The position numbers and the translations under genes are program-made. 64,000 nt of DNA from Cladochytrium replicatum (Eukaryota; Chytridiomycota; Chytridiomycetes; Cladochytriales; Cladochytriaceae), in contig JAHLKD010000010.1 of the NCBI GenBank assembly GCA_025526935.1, positions 434,001 to 498,000 of the forward strand. The letters run 5' to 3'. A model generated the notes under the pieces. It did no database searches, was not told the DNA's origin, and saw only the letters and a program-made list of their open reading frames with translations. Numbering within the stretch: the first letter of the stretch is position 1; every line of letters begins with the position of its first letter. Below, in pieces: positions 1-11,744 of the stretch.

Positions 1-88
1 GACGGAACCTGGAGCTGTTGTGCTAGCTACAGTACAGCTAAAAACGCCCTACCGCTGCCAGGAGAAGCCCTTGGTTTTTAACAATGTG

Positions 89-330
89 TCAATGGGGTTG
101 CAAGTGATCGAAGCAATGATATTGTCTGTAATGAAAAATCTGTGCTGCATCAACGATTTGCTGTGTCCGATCTAAAATCACCTTTTGAAATCCCTGATAT
201 ATGAATGGAGCTTTCCAGCTCCTTGCACGGCTCACGTTGTCAGTATTGTACAGCGTATGTCCCAGTATCATCTTGATCCCCACTTCCACCTGTCCCAGTA
301 GTTCCTTAACTTTTGCAGAGCGTATCCACC
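89..330 (-). other. Possible C-terminal exon of an unknown gene
   Basis: The minus strand holds an open frame of about 80 codons ending in a stop at 89. Its amino-acid mix looks protein-like, with stretches such as GIKMILGHTLYNTDN and APFIYQGFQKVILDR. I see no clear start codon and do not recognise a family. It could be the last exon of a gene whose other exons decayed or lie within the next few hundred bases. A chance open frame cannot be excluded. Confidence 0.25.
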
Positions 331-948
331 TGTTCGGCTCGTGTCAAATTCAAAGCACAGTTCTGAGCAGTAGCAACTCCCACACAGCTCTGAGAGGACT
401 TTGACCGGAGAAAATTGCGCTGATGAATGCGAGGGAGTGAAGGTTTAGTTTGGGGAAGAAAGATGTTAATTATATGACAAACTAATGGTGAGAGCTGATG
501 GTGAAGAGGTCCACACTTTCGGACTCAAGTACGTCCCCACACAAAAAGATCCTGTGCGAGAGATTGAACGAAATTGTGAAGGTCCAACATGGACAGGAGG
601 AGAAACGTCCAGTGGTTGATAGGCTTGAGCAGAGCAGATGGACTGCGGAACGAAGCGGAACACGGGAAGGAGTATTAAGAGGCCTGTGTTCAATTCCAAA
701 TGGTTAGCACATATGGGAGAGAAATATAAAAATAGCTTTACCCAGCCAGGAAGGACAGTACTATTCATAAATCCCTTCCATCAGTCTGACACACGTTCCA
801 ATTTACTCTGTTTGACGCTGCTTGTTGTACAATCCATATATGCATGAGCTTAATGGATGGTCTCTGTAGTATTGCTAAGCCACTATTGTAGGGTTGTGAA
901 CAGCTTCCCCTTATGACCGACACTCTCACAATTTCGTATACAATTTCG
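331..948. other. Sparse region with one short coding-like frame
   Basis: No gene can be built here. A 44-codon frame on the plus strand from 485 to 619 reads like protein (VHTFGLKYVPTQKDPV) but has no recognised partner exons. The 3' part leads into the TATA-like box at 949 of the inverted duplication. Confidence 0.3.
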
Positions 949-1555
949 TATAAATACCAGAATATTTTCCCACTTTTTCAAACATCTAACAACAACAACA
1001 TCTATCGAAAAGGATTACACAAACTCGAAGGCTATCTACTAAATATGTCATCTGTTGAGGAGCCTATTGCCTAGGGTTGAACATAGAGTCGTTGTTGTTT
1101 TTCCCTTCTCTCTCCAGTGCAACTCATAATTTCATTGCATCTATATAGGATGACATGGAGAGGGAGTGTTGTATTTCTTCATTATTTGACGGCCACAGCA
1201 CTCTCCACGTCGAAATCCCCCTTGTTCGCATCTTTCTGCTCCTAGCGATTCCTCACTGACAAATAAAAATTCAATTGGCAGGGAAAATTTCAATTCCCCG
1301 GGCTTGTTGCCATCCAATAATGAAGATAATACAATTCTTCTTCTCGTGTACAGAAATAATGAATTCCAGGAGAGGGAAAGAAAGAACAAGAACATACCTG
1401 ATGGGACGACTCTATGTCACACACATAGTCAATAGGCTCCCAAACAGAAGACATATTCAGGAGATTGGCTTTAAGCTTGTGTAGTCTTTTTTGGTGGATA
1501 TTGTTGTTGTTGTTAGAGTTGTGGAAAAGTGAGGTTGGGCGGGTATTTATACTAA
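949..1555. repeat. Diverged inverted duplication carrying two copies of a promoter and first exon
   Basis: The plus strand from about 949 to 1200 and the minus strand from about 1555 down to 1300 are recognisably the same sequence. Each arm starts with a TATAAATACC-like box, followed by a leader with CAACAACAACA, then an ATG (plus at 1045, minus at 1454) and the start MSSV-EPI. The minus copy stays open for 19 codons and then meets a GTATGT donor at 1397. The plus copy stops after a few codons. Similarity continues past the exon (TTGTATT, CTTCATTATT, then GG-C-ACA). The arms converge on a spacer of roughly 100 nt. The downstream exons of the parent gene are not seen, so its function is unknown. 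Confidence 0.7.
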
Positions 1556-1675
1556 ATTGCGCTGGGGTCAGCCAGAACGGAGCCAAACCCCCTACAAAAT
1601 TGACTTGGTGATTAGTCATTGCGGTATCAAAATAAGCTCGTGCGCACATGGATCGTACACCTAGGTACTTGGGGT

Positions 1676-2611
1676 ACAGGTGTGGCATACGTGCCTGAAG
1701 TGGATAGTCAGGCTAAAGTAGTGAACGGCCTTAATCTGACCTTGGAGCCAGGAAAAGTCTTGGCTCTTGTAGGGCCGAGTGGGCAGGGCAAGTCGACAGT
1801 CATGGCACTCCTACTACGATTCTATAATCCCGACTCTGGGGAGATGCTCGTCAGTAGAGAACCGTGGCAGTTCGATATTCGCGCGATCAACATCCAGAGC
1901 TACAGAACTAAAATCGGCTATGTATCACAAGAAGCAAGAGGTTCTTTGTCAGTCACTTGTTACTTCGATGTTTTAAAACACCAACTGGCTCTGACAGACC
2001 CTGCTGTTCTCTGGAACGATCCGTGAAACATTGAATATGGATGGCAGGGTGAGACTCGTAGGCCAACTGACGAGGAGGTTTACAATGCCGCAAAATAGGT
2101 AGATGAAGAACAATTCTCAAAAACCACACAGATTATGTCTAAACTGCTTGCTTAACCATTATAAACTTCATCCTCTCCTTCCCCAACGGCTACAGCACCC
2201 ACACTACCGAGCGCGGTGCCTCGCTCTGAGGGGGCCAGAAGCAACGCATCGAGATCGCCCGTACGGTCCACTACAACCCGCCCATCCTGCTACTTGACGA
2301 AGCGACTGCGGCACTTGACGCAGAGAGCGAGGCTGTGGTACAGGACGCGCTTGAGCGTGCGATGGTGTGGAGGAAAGTGGTGGTGGTGATCGCGCATCGG
2401 TCGAGCACAGTGTTTATGGCGGATCGGATTGCGGTTGTGGAGGAAAGTGGTGGTGGTGATCGCGCATCGGTCGAGCACAGTGCTTAGGGCGGATCGGATT
2501 GCGGTTGTGGAGGGTGGGAGGGTGGTTGAGGTTGGGTTGCATGAGGAGATGATGAAGAGGGAGGGAGGGGTGAAGAGGAGACTTGTCCGGAGACAAATGC
2601 AAGGGTTCTGA
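1676..2611 (+). pseudogene. ABC transporter ATPase domain (ABCB type), decayed
   Basis: This is the C-terminal nucleotide-binding domain of an ABCB/TAP-like exporter half. In order it shows the beta-strand region, a Walker A loop (GPSGQGKST), a Q-loop (IGYVSQE), a signature region degraded to [12 protein letters not shown], Walker B ([12 protein letters not shown]) and the H-loop ([10 protein letters not shown]). Likely introns lie near 1939-1988 and 2098-2160. The transmembrane half is absent. A one-base loss in the signature motif and a 70-bp tandem duplication over the H-loop shift the frame and bring in a stop. The ATPase family is clear. The substrate cannot be inferred. Confidence 0.85.
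2369..2510 (+). repeat. Tandem duplication of 70 bp inside the ABC ATPase remnant
   Basis: The block starting AGGAAAGTGG at 2371 recurs at 2441, exactly 70 bp later, with only a few mismatches (TGTTTATGGC against TGCTTAGGGC). Since 70 is not a multiple of three, the copy disrupts the frame. The near identity shows the duplication is recent. Confidence 0.9.
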
Positions 2612-3163
2612 TGCAATGGGTATTGAAGGTGATTTATGGAAACTCGGGAATTTGATGGTAAAAGCAAGAGATTCTGCCAAGAAATATTGCAAGTCACGGC
2701 GATATATTTTCCAGAAGTCCAGAAAGTTGACTGAACCTGCTCCTGATCCTCTGAAGCTGCTTTATTGTTACGTTTGAGCTTCATTCTGCCTTATGCGATA
2801 GGCAAATGACAGCTCCTTTGAAGCTGTCACCAGGGCATTGCATGGCTTTATTGTTTGATTGACAAAGTAACCTCTTGCCATAACCCCATTGGCCAGATCG
2901 GTGCTGGATCACGGAGATTTATATACAAGTTGGGGGTCGTCCTCAATCACAGCGTCCGCAACATCCTCGAAACAAGCGACCTGTTGCCGTACAGACGCCT
3001 CCCCGTTCTATTTCATCCACCACATCTGGTCATCTTTCGTGCCGTTGTTAAATTTTCACTCGCTGCGTGGCGGTAATTCTTCTGGTGCACCGGCTAGTCC
3101 CAGGCATTAGCGGGGGCATTAGGTCCAACTCGAAACCAATACACAATCATCAGCGGCACACAA
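2612..3163 (+). other. Intergenic region upstream of SEC16
   Basis: About 550 bp lie between the ABC remnant and the SEC16 start. Open frames here are short, overlapping and not protein-like. It probably holds the SEC16 promoter and leader, but no sharp TATA box or other motif stands out. Confidence 0.5.
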
Positions 3164-6100
3164 ATGAGCCAACATCCACCACCTGTCCATTCCGCCGCTG
3201 CACTGTTCGGCACCGGAAGCCTTATGGACTTCCCGGTCGGGAATGCGGGCTCGGTTGGCACACAACTAAAACCTGGACCTCCGCCAACGAACAATGACGG
3301 CGCGAATCGTTCGGCCGGTCCAACCCAATCAGTTGCAGGAGGAAACCCTTACCGCCGAACCCCTGGGAACAAAGTCGATCAATCCAAACTCGCGAATGCC
3401 GCAAGCTTGTTTGGTGGGCCGACAGCTGGAGCGTCGCCATTTGACTCGCTCGGGGGCGCATCGCAAGCACCAGCGGCGGCAAACGTTTCCGGCGCAGATC
3501 CGTTTGCACAGATCGGGTCAGGGCAACCGTCGGGAGCTCCACCAGCGGCCGCACCCTCTTCGTATTCATTGAATGGCAATGCTCCATACGCTGCAAACAA
3601 CGGCGCCGGATACGGGGCAGTGGGATATGGGCTGCCTCAGGCCGACTACAATTCCAACCCCAATGCTGCTTATGGGTATGGAAATGGGCACGGGTACAGC
3701 GACCCATACGGGTCCGCTGGGCAGAATCAACAGGGGTACGACCAAAGGCAATACCAGCAGCAAGACCCATACGGGTCGTCACAACAAAACGGGCAGCAGC
3801 AACAGCAGCAGTACCAGCAGCAATACCAGCAACAGCAACCGTACGGCGGTTACGAAACACAGCAGCAACCCCAGGCTGGTTCTTATGACTACAATCAAGG
3901 GGCAAACGCCTACGGTTACCAATACGACAATTATGGACGTTATGGGCAGTCGAATGCCTACAACCAACCTCTTCAATCCCCGGAGAACAAGGCGGTATCT
4001 CCTGGACAGCAATCTGGATATGGACAATACAGCCAGACACAGGGAGGATACGACAGCCAGGCGTACGAATATGCCGCTGAACACCAGCAGTTCGAAACAC
4101 CTACAGCGGCGATTGTTCCATCGCTGGTTGATGAGAGCACTACGGCTGTCAGTACTGGTGGAGCAGTTGTACCTTCTGTGAATCCATTCCAGGCGGATGA
4201 TGGAGCTGGAAATGCGTACGCCAGTTTCACGAATGAGGATGTTTCTGTGTCAACTGATAATCTTGCCGATGGAGGATACTCAAATACCACGGAGTTGACG
4301 CCCGCCGCTGCGTCTACATCGGGAGTCGTACCGGAAATCTCTTTGCACGCACCTCCTTCTGCTCCGGCTGTTCAGAAAAGCGGTGCAGATTTCGAGGATG
4401 TGGATACAGTTCGGACACGCGCAGCTAGCGCCGGAACAGGCCTTGCACCGGATCCGTTCAAAGAATTCGAAAACTCTCAGGTTTTCAACGACCTGGATGA
4501 TCTTATCCTGGGAAGTTCCACGACAACGTACACTGCCGCTGATTTGACAGCTCCTACGCAGCCGCCTGCTCAAGATCACGCTGGACAGCAATATGCAGCG
4601 GAAGCTCCACACCCGGATCCTGGATACGTTTCGTACGGAGGAGATGCAGTTGTGCCCCAGCAGACATATCCCGATTCTTCCACTTATGGTCAATCGGCTG
4701 GCCCACCCACAGGATATGGAACTTATCAGACCCCGAGGACAAATTATTCAAAGACCCCGGACTTCAAACCAGCTGTCCAACCGACGCAGTACGGGGCAAC
4801 CACAAATTACCATGGTGCAAACATAAATGGTGAATACTCGCAGACCGCGGAAGTGAAGAGTGCACCGGCACCACAGGCAAACAATTATGGAGCTCCCGCT
4901 GGGTCCGTACCTCCACAGCAGTACAAGTTGCAGGACTGGCAGGATTCTCGGAAAGCAAGCATAGCGTCTGCCAGTTCCGCCCCAGCTTTTTCAGCGGCGT
5001 CTCCCAGTGTCGAGTTTATATTTTGCGGGCAATGCGGAAAGAAGAATCACCCGGAGTTCAACTTTTGCGGGAAATGTGGTTTCAGACTTCACGGTTCCAG
5101 TCCAGCGCAAGCCGCGGCGACTCCGTCCCAAGCCCGGGCGGTTTTGCAAGAGCAACCTCCGATGCAGCAACAACCATCACAGCCAACGATCTACGGCAGC
5201 TATGCGCACAGCGAGCAGCCAAATCAGTGGGGAACGCAAGCCGCGGCTGGATACGCATCTCCAATGGCTGCACAGCAAACCTGGTCCGGATACGAACAAC
5301 AGCAGCCCTATGAGCAGCAGAACTCGGTTAATCCATTTGGACAGCAAACATACGACAACACAACGTCATATGGTACAGTCGAGGCCAATGCATATGGGCA
5401 GCATGAATACGGCGCGCCAAACTCATACTTCCAACATCTGCAGTATGGTGCACCACAGCAAGCCCCAGCTGCTCAGTCAAGCCCTCCATATGGGGGAATT
5501 CACGACCCTCTCGGACGCATGCGTGGGCACGCTATTGCCACTTTCAGTTTCGGCAAACTTGTGGTCACGAAACCATCAAGACAAAATCGATTTGTCACGG
5601 GAGCGAACGGTGCGCAAACTGTCGTAGAAAAGGCATATCCGGACAAGGTTTCCATCATCCAAGTTCACACTTTGCTTGAGAAATCGTTCACGGATACCGT
5701 CTCTTTGCACCCCGGCCCGATCATTTCAGCGAAATCGAAGCCGAAGAAGAAGGAGCTTGCAAAGATCGCGGACGAGTTTGTGCAGCGCGCTGAGGCGGCT
5801 TCAAAGGACGCACGTCAGGCTTACGATGTTGCTGCATCCGGAACAGGATTCCGAACTGGAGGTGCAAGCAGCTGGGTGGACGTCCTTCGTGCACAGGAGC
5901 AAGTTCTGCTTATGCGGGTGATTCGACTTGCGATTGAAAACGACGGAGTTCTGCTTGGGTAAGCTAAATGTTTAGTTTGTAGTTTATTAGTACTGAATAA
6001 TGACTTTTAAACAGTGCCGGACCCAAAGGCGATGCCTCTACAGCTGCCCTACGGGATTTACTTCTCGCCGATCATGATCCGAACACGTATAGTGCGATCG

Positions 6101-9100
6101 GACAGATCGAGAGCCTTCTATTGCAAGGTGACAGAGCCGGTGCTTGTCGGGCCGCTATCGGTGCAGATTTGTGGGCGCATGCGCTGGTGATTGCGAGCCA
6201 CGTAGACAAGGAAACTTACACGGATGTTGTGATGAATTTCTCCCAACGCGAGTTTGACCCTGCGATCGCAGGCGCAGTCACCCAAGTTAAGGAGTTCCGC
6301 CCGAGTTTGAAACTGCTGTATGGTCTTTTCGGAGGCATGGGTCGAGTAGCGGGTAAGAAAGAGAGTTGCGAAGGCGAAGTTCTTGCTCACTTTTTCATCC
6401 GATCAGTTGCGGAGTATTTGCCAGATGATGTCGATACTGTGGATGAGTCATCACCGTTGCAGGGATGGAAGGAAGTTCTCGCAATTATTCTGTCGAACCG
6501 CACGCCTGGTGACGTGGCTGCTATATCTGCGTTAGGTGATCGCCTTCGAGCATGTAATCGGCTTGCGGCAGCTCATATCTGGTATGTTACCGCAACGTAA
6601 GGAGGTGTCCATTGTCTAACAGAGATTTTGCAGCTACTTGTTGTCCACCAGCCACTCTCTTTTATCTGGTGTCGACGCCGTTGGTGTTCGTCTTATCCTG
6701 CTTGACGCTGACCACGTTGCAGCACCGTACTTCTTCTTCAAAGATGTCAAAGCAGTTCAGCTCACCGAACTTTACGAGGCCTCTCAGACTTTAATAAGCG
6801 GAATGGGTTTGGCGAATGGTTTGCCTCATTTCCAAGCGTACAAAATGTTATACGCTATGTTGCTTGCCGACGTGGGCTACTATGAGCAGGCTGCCAAGTA
6901 CTGCGAAAGCATCGAAGTGTTCGTAAAGACATACTCCAAAGGCAGTCCGTACTTCCACCGCAAATTCCTAGAGGGACTCCGTGATCTCAGTGATCGCTTG
7001 TCAGAGGCAACAAAATCTGGGAGCACAGACGCGAAGGACGGAACAAGTTGGTTCAAAACGGTTTCTAGTGCGATCGACAAAGGTTTCAACAAGATCATGA
7101 ATGATGCCATAGGAGATCCGTCGGGCAATCCTTCAGCCGATGTTGGACGAAAGTCACCCGCGAAAGCGTTGACGATGGTGCAAGATACTTTTGCAGCGTT
7201 AACCGGTGCCGCGTCAGGGTCAAGTCTGTCGCTGTTGCGCCCGCAGTCCACACCGGCATCTATCGCGTCACCTGTGGATGGATCAACATCAGGACCGATG
7301 TCTGGGGCAACGCATTCGTCCCAAATGTTCATCTATGGTGGAACGTACGCGAGCACCGAGCAAAATGTGTCACAAACCCAATCTGCGGATGTATTGTCCC
7401 AAGATGCGGGCGCGTCATATGGCGGATACAGTGGATATTACGGGAACGGAGATTCTACCGCTGTTGGTGATTACGTGATGGGCTTTAGTCAAAACCAGGC
7501 TAGTGCATACGCCGGAAACGGATACTCGAGTAACCAGGAAGGCTACGCGCCTGCACAAAACCAATATGATCAATACGGAAATGCAGGCTATGGGACTGAC
7601 GGCTCGTATTCACAAGCGGGAGCAGAAGGGTATTCTTCATATCAAGGATATTCAAACGGGTATGGGGAAAGCTATGACCCGAACGCAACGGCTGGTAATC
7701 AAGCCACCTACGATCCGAACGCGGGTGCCTCTTATGGTCAGCAACCGTATGATCCCAGTGCTCAGTACGGGCAGACAACAGACTCGCACGGAAGTGAATA
7801 TGATCAGTATGGCTACGGAGGTCAAAATCCCGGCAGTTACGCAACGCAGGAGTCTGGATATACCCAACCTGCTGAGTACGGGTTTACTTATCAACCAAGC
7901 CAGACAGAACAGACACCAGATCCATACCCTTATGGACAATCAGCTCCTGTACCCGACAATGCTCCCAAAGCGGCGGAACAACCCGCAAGAACCCAGTCAG
8001 TGCCCCCTCCGAGCATGTCAGACACGAAGCACACGGACTTTGAAGATGATTTGGGACTCGGTAACAATGCGCTCAAGAAGAAAGAGGATAAGAACAATAG
8101 CCAGGGGGACGGGAAAGAAGCAGGTATTTAGTATGCAAGATTTCCAGCGAAGTCAGCTTTGATGCGCGTTTAGCAGCCAAACCAGAGAAACCTGCTGCAA
8201 CCAGCTCATACACGAGCATGTTCTCGTCGATCACAAAGGTCATCCCCTTCATGGGCCGCAGAAAGAGCGATCCGGACATGGGTGGAAAAGAAAAGGAGAA
8301 AGCAACTCAGGTTCACCTGGGAGGTGAAAATCCGTTTGTCTACAACCCGACCACGAAACGTTGGGAGAGAAAGGACGGTGCTCCGATTCGTGAAGAGGAA
8401 AAGAAACCACCACCACCTCCGATGACTCCCGTTCAATTGAGTCGTGGCTCTACTCCAGGTTAGAGCCAGTTTTGCTCTGTTGAAAATTCCTTGCTGACTT
8501 CGCAAAAAGCGATTCCGGGAACCCCGTCCCCAGCTTTGAGCACAAGCTCCGTAACAGATGGATTGCCGGGACGCCAGCCCAGTCCAGGCCCATACACACC
8601 TGGAACCAAGCGTGGCAGTGTGGCTAGCAGGCGGACAGCAAGAAGTCGTTACGTGGATGTCATGAACCCAGACTCCGCCAATCGAACTCCTGAAACTTCT
8701 GTCAAGTCGTTTTTGCCAACTCCAACACTTGAGGGTGCGGAGGCGAGAGTTTTTAAGGTGTGTTGACACTTTGCTTGTTGCACTTCATGCCTAACGAACG
8801 TAATCGCAGCCGTTAACTCCAGGTGTAAGCACGTACAGCGACATGAGCGATTCAGTTGGAGAAACACGGCCATCAGGTGATGCTGGTGAAGCAGCGTATG
8901 GATCGGCGGAGCCACTTCGAAAAGCCCCCGCTCCAGGTACCCCCACTCCTTTCGCTGGAGCAGCACCGTTGCGTTCTTCTACATCATCTGCTCCTCCAGC
9001 TTCATTCCGACCTAATAGGTCCCCGTCAGCTCGAAATGCCGTGCCACCCCCCGGAGCACCACCCACTCCAGGAACATCGCAAATGAGTAGAAGCCGTATT

Positions 9101-9355
9101 CCACCGGGACTTCCTTCCGGAGCGAACGCTAGACCACAGCCAGGACCGTATGTAAGCCCGCAGGGAGGTCCCAATCCCAATGTGCCTTCGCCAATTCAAC
9201 CTCCTGGAGCTCGATACTCGAGTGCTAGCCCGAATACTCCTCCATTTGTCCCCAACGTTGCAGCTGGACAAGCGAACAGACACAGCTTTTCAGGTACCAG
9301 GCCAAGTCTTGCTGCCACGCCAGGAGGACAAGGACCACCACCTTCTGATCTCTAA
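3164..9355 (+). CDS. SEC16: SEC16, scaffold of ER exit sites
   Basis: SEC16 organises COPII coat assembly at ER exit sites. The gene has six exons; introns are 5959-6014, 6582-6633, about 8124-8176 (acceptor uncertain), 8459-8509 and 8758-8809, with the frame kept throughout. The N-terminal 600 residues are low complexity, rich in Gln, Tyr, Gly and Ser (YGSSQQNGQQQQQQ). A zinc-ribbon-like motif with two CxxC pairs (FCGQCGKK, then FCGKCGF) follows near residues 617-635. The central conserved domain starts near residue 780 (GHAIATFSFGKLV). A helical region with WAHALVIASHV and YLLSTSHSLL follows, then a second Tyr/Gln/Gly-rich stretch. The tail carries the conserved DDLGLGNN and YNPTTKRWERKDG motifs and a Pro-rich end. 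The length (about 1,900 residues) fits the family. The ATG at 3164 opens the long frame. Confidence 0.95.
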
Positions 9356-9696
9356 AATATTGACGTGATATTTGCGGGTCTGCGGTTTTTCAATGGCTGT
9401 TACACGATGCCACCACCACGATGGCTTTTCACCTCATGGCAGTAATCTTGGTCTCTCTTTCATGAAATGACACTTTTATTCGCTTTTTTGTTTTCCTTAT
9501 GCTCGACACTTACTCCGACGGACTCTTTCAACTTCCAGCCCGAGATTGCATCTCCAAAAATCGGTGAGACCGACAGCCGTCCACCTTCCTACGATCTTTC
9601 ACTCTGAGATTGTATTTCTCCCACTTCTTGACAACCAATGTACTACGTACGGATGTGTTGTCCGTTTCTTTCCTGTTTTATTTCTTTCCTTCATAA

Positions 9697-9702
9697 AATA
9701 AA
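9697..9702 (+). terminator. Polyadenylation signal AATAAA for SEC16
   Basis: An AATAAA hexamer lies about 340 nt after the SEC16 stop, in a T-rich 3' flank (9356-9766) that holds no other gene. Confidence 0.5.
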
Positions 9703-9794
9703 GACCTCGTAGTTGAAAAAAATTCAAGTGGTCATGGATTTCAGAAAATTTGTCGGATTCGTTTTAGGCGAACATTCTGGGTTTCGTAGGCGGA

Positions 9795-10498
9795 GTGTTT
9801 AACAGAAATGAACCCGGTCATCTTGACCGATTTGTGGGAACACTTCATGTCGAAGACGAGCAAACACATGGAGCAGAGGAAGCATTGGAAAAGCTACGGG
9901 CGTCCGGATTTCTTCTCAGGTTCGTCGCCAATACAACAAAGGGGTCTATGGGCAGACTGCATTTTTTGGAGTCCCTTCATTGATTGAATCTCAGTCGGCA
10001 AACTTCGAGCCCCGCATCTCCTAAGAACATCAACGGATTGAGCTTTTCCTCCACTTGGCAGCCGTGAGGGATGTAAACATTTCTTCTTGCGTAATATGAA
10101 ATCCCGTAGCCTGCAATTTGGCACCGTGTCATCGGTTCGAGTCCGACCTTTCTCAATTATGAACGATTGACGTAAGTATTTCGGATCTTGAAGGATGGCG
10201 GGCAATTTGTAGCGATTCACAAGGCACGGTACGGTCAAAGGAAGGGATGGGCTTGCTCTTCTACCCGGGCCATTTGTTGCGGGATTGGTGTAACTAATTA
10301 CAAAACCGATGCCTCGAAAACTTAAACGCTGGTCCGGAGGATGCGATTATGATTGGAGACGATGTCGATAGGAATAGATCTGGAGATGAGTTCAGAGTTA
10401 CCGACGAGAGAGAACTTTTGGTGAAGACTTTCGTTGTGAACGACTTCTCTCACGCGGTTGGACAAGCCAATTTTTTGAATGCTAATGAGGGCAGATAA
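9795..10498 (+). pseudogene. HDHD2-like HAD phosphatase, decayed
   Basis: Scattered frames match the haloacid-dehalogenase family member HDHD2. Seen in order are GTLHVEDEQTHGAEEALEKL and FVANTTK near 9830-9940, a piece reading VIGSSPTFLNYERL near 10120-10160, FVAIHKARY near 10205, and the phosphatase motif EDAIMIGDDVDRN near 10340. The pieces are in the right order but in different frames, and the middle is badly eroded. The first motif reads LDRFVGTLH instead of the usual IDLSGTLH, so the catalytic loop is altered. It is convergent with the neighbouring dehydrogenase. Confidence 0.8.
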
Positions 10499-10594
10499 TA
10501 CTTGTTTTCGTACAAATTTCTGAGAAAAAGAAACCGATTTGCGAGAACGAAAGAAACCATGTACGTTGGTAGGAACTAAACATAGAAATGAAAA

Positions 10595-11744
10595 CTACTG
10601 AGCAAGCTTCTCTGCAACCAAATCCTCGGAAAACTTCCACAGCTTTTCTCTGAGTTCCTTGTTCTCAGAGAGCTTCGAGGAAGCTGAAGGCTTTCCGAAT
10701 GGAACGAAATATCGCCCTCTGTAGTTTTTTGTCTCGATTTCCTGCGACGTCGCTGCGTAAAGCTGGGTCAAAGCACCTTGCTGAGGTGTTAAAAGAAACG
10801 GACGAAAGATTGGGAAAAGTGCATTAAAGATCGGTGCCATCAATCGAGCATTGAGCGTTTTGCTCTGCTCGTAATAGGATGTAGGTCCGCGAATGAGCTC
10901 AGTGTTCACCACCCCCTTAGATCGCTTTCGTCAGAATAAACTAGCAGGGCATGAGAACCAAAGCTTACTGGATGGACCGCATTAACCCACACCTGCTTCC
11001 CCTCAAATCGGTCAGCAAGACTTTTCGTAAAAAGAATGTTGGCGAGCTTGGACTGCCCGTAACGCTGTACGTTGCCCATCGCGTTTTCTTCGTTTATTTT
11101 ATCGAAAATGATTCCTTCGTTTGGTGGAAGTCTGTGACCCTCTGAGCTGACGTTGACGATTCGTGAGGGAGCGGATCGTTCGATGACAGGAAGAAGGGTC
11201 GTAGTGAATGCAAAGTGGCCTTTCAATCGTCGATCAGAAGGAGGGATGTGGTTCTCTGATACGCGCACATACCAATATGATTTGTTCCAAATTGAGTTTC
11301 AATACCGTCTTTGGTCAGTTCGAATGGGGTCATCATAATCCCTTGGAGGAAGGTGGATGAGAGAGGATAAAACATGGTTTGGTTGCGAAATCTTACCGGC
11401 ATTGTTGACAAGAATATGCAAAGGCTCGCCGCTCTGTACGTACTTGCGTGCAGCCTCTTTGACCTGCTTCAGATCTCCCAAATCTAGCTGCATGAACTCG
11501 ACATTTGCGTTCGGGATCTCCTTTTTGATTTCTTGCAGGGCTACTTCTGCTCGTGCAGGGTTGCGAGCGGCGAGATATACTTTGGCATTTTTGCTTAGAA
11601 GTGCCTTGACCGTTGTCAACCCAATGCCAGTGTTGCCTCCCGTCACAATGGCAGTCTGCGAAATGTTTTTGGTGATGACCGTGGTCCAATCAGTGTATTT
11701 ACCTTTCCGGTTAGATCAGGGATTTTGTCGACGCTGAAACTCAT
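10595..11744 (-). CDS. Short-chain dehydrogenase/reductase (retinol-dehydrogenase-like)
   Basis: This is a classical-type SDR oxidoreductase using NAD(P). It reads cleanly through five exons, with introns at 11656-11702, 11342-11396, 11220-11272 and 10916-10968. Visible motifs are the cofactor loop TGGNTGIG, the LVNNAG motif, the active-site strand NVSSEG and the catalytic YGQSK (YxxxK). The length of about 320 residues fits the RDH11-14/WWOX-like fungal group. The ATG at 11744 opens a short first exon (MSFSVDKIPDLTGK) that joins TAIVTGGNTG. The substrate cannot be told from sequence. There is no signal peptide. Confidence 0.93.

Noticed and set aside
3222-4100. 292-codon minus-strand open frame
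   Set aside because: It is a shadow of the repetitive SEC16 N-terminal coding sequence.
10090-10150. tRNA-like GGTTCGAGTCC box
   Set aside because: No acceptor or anticodon stems fit around it. The same bases code VIGSSPTFLNYE, matching HDHD2.
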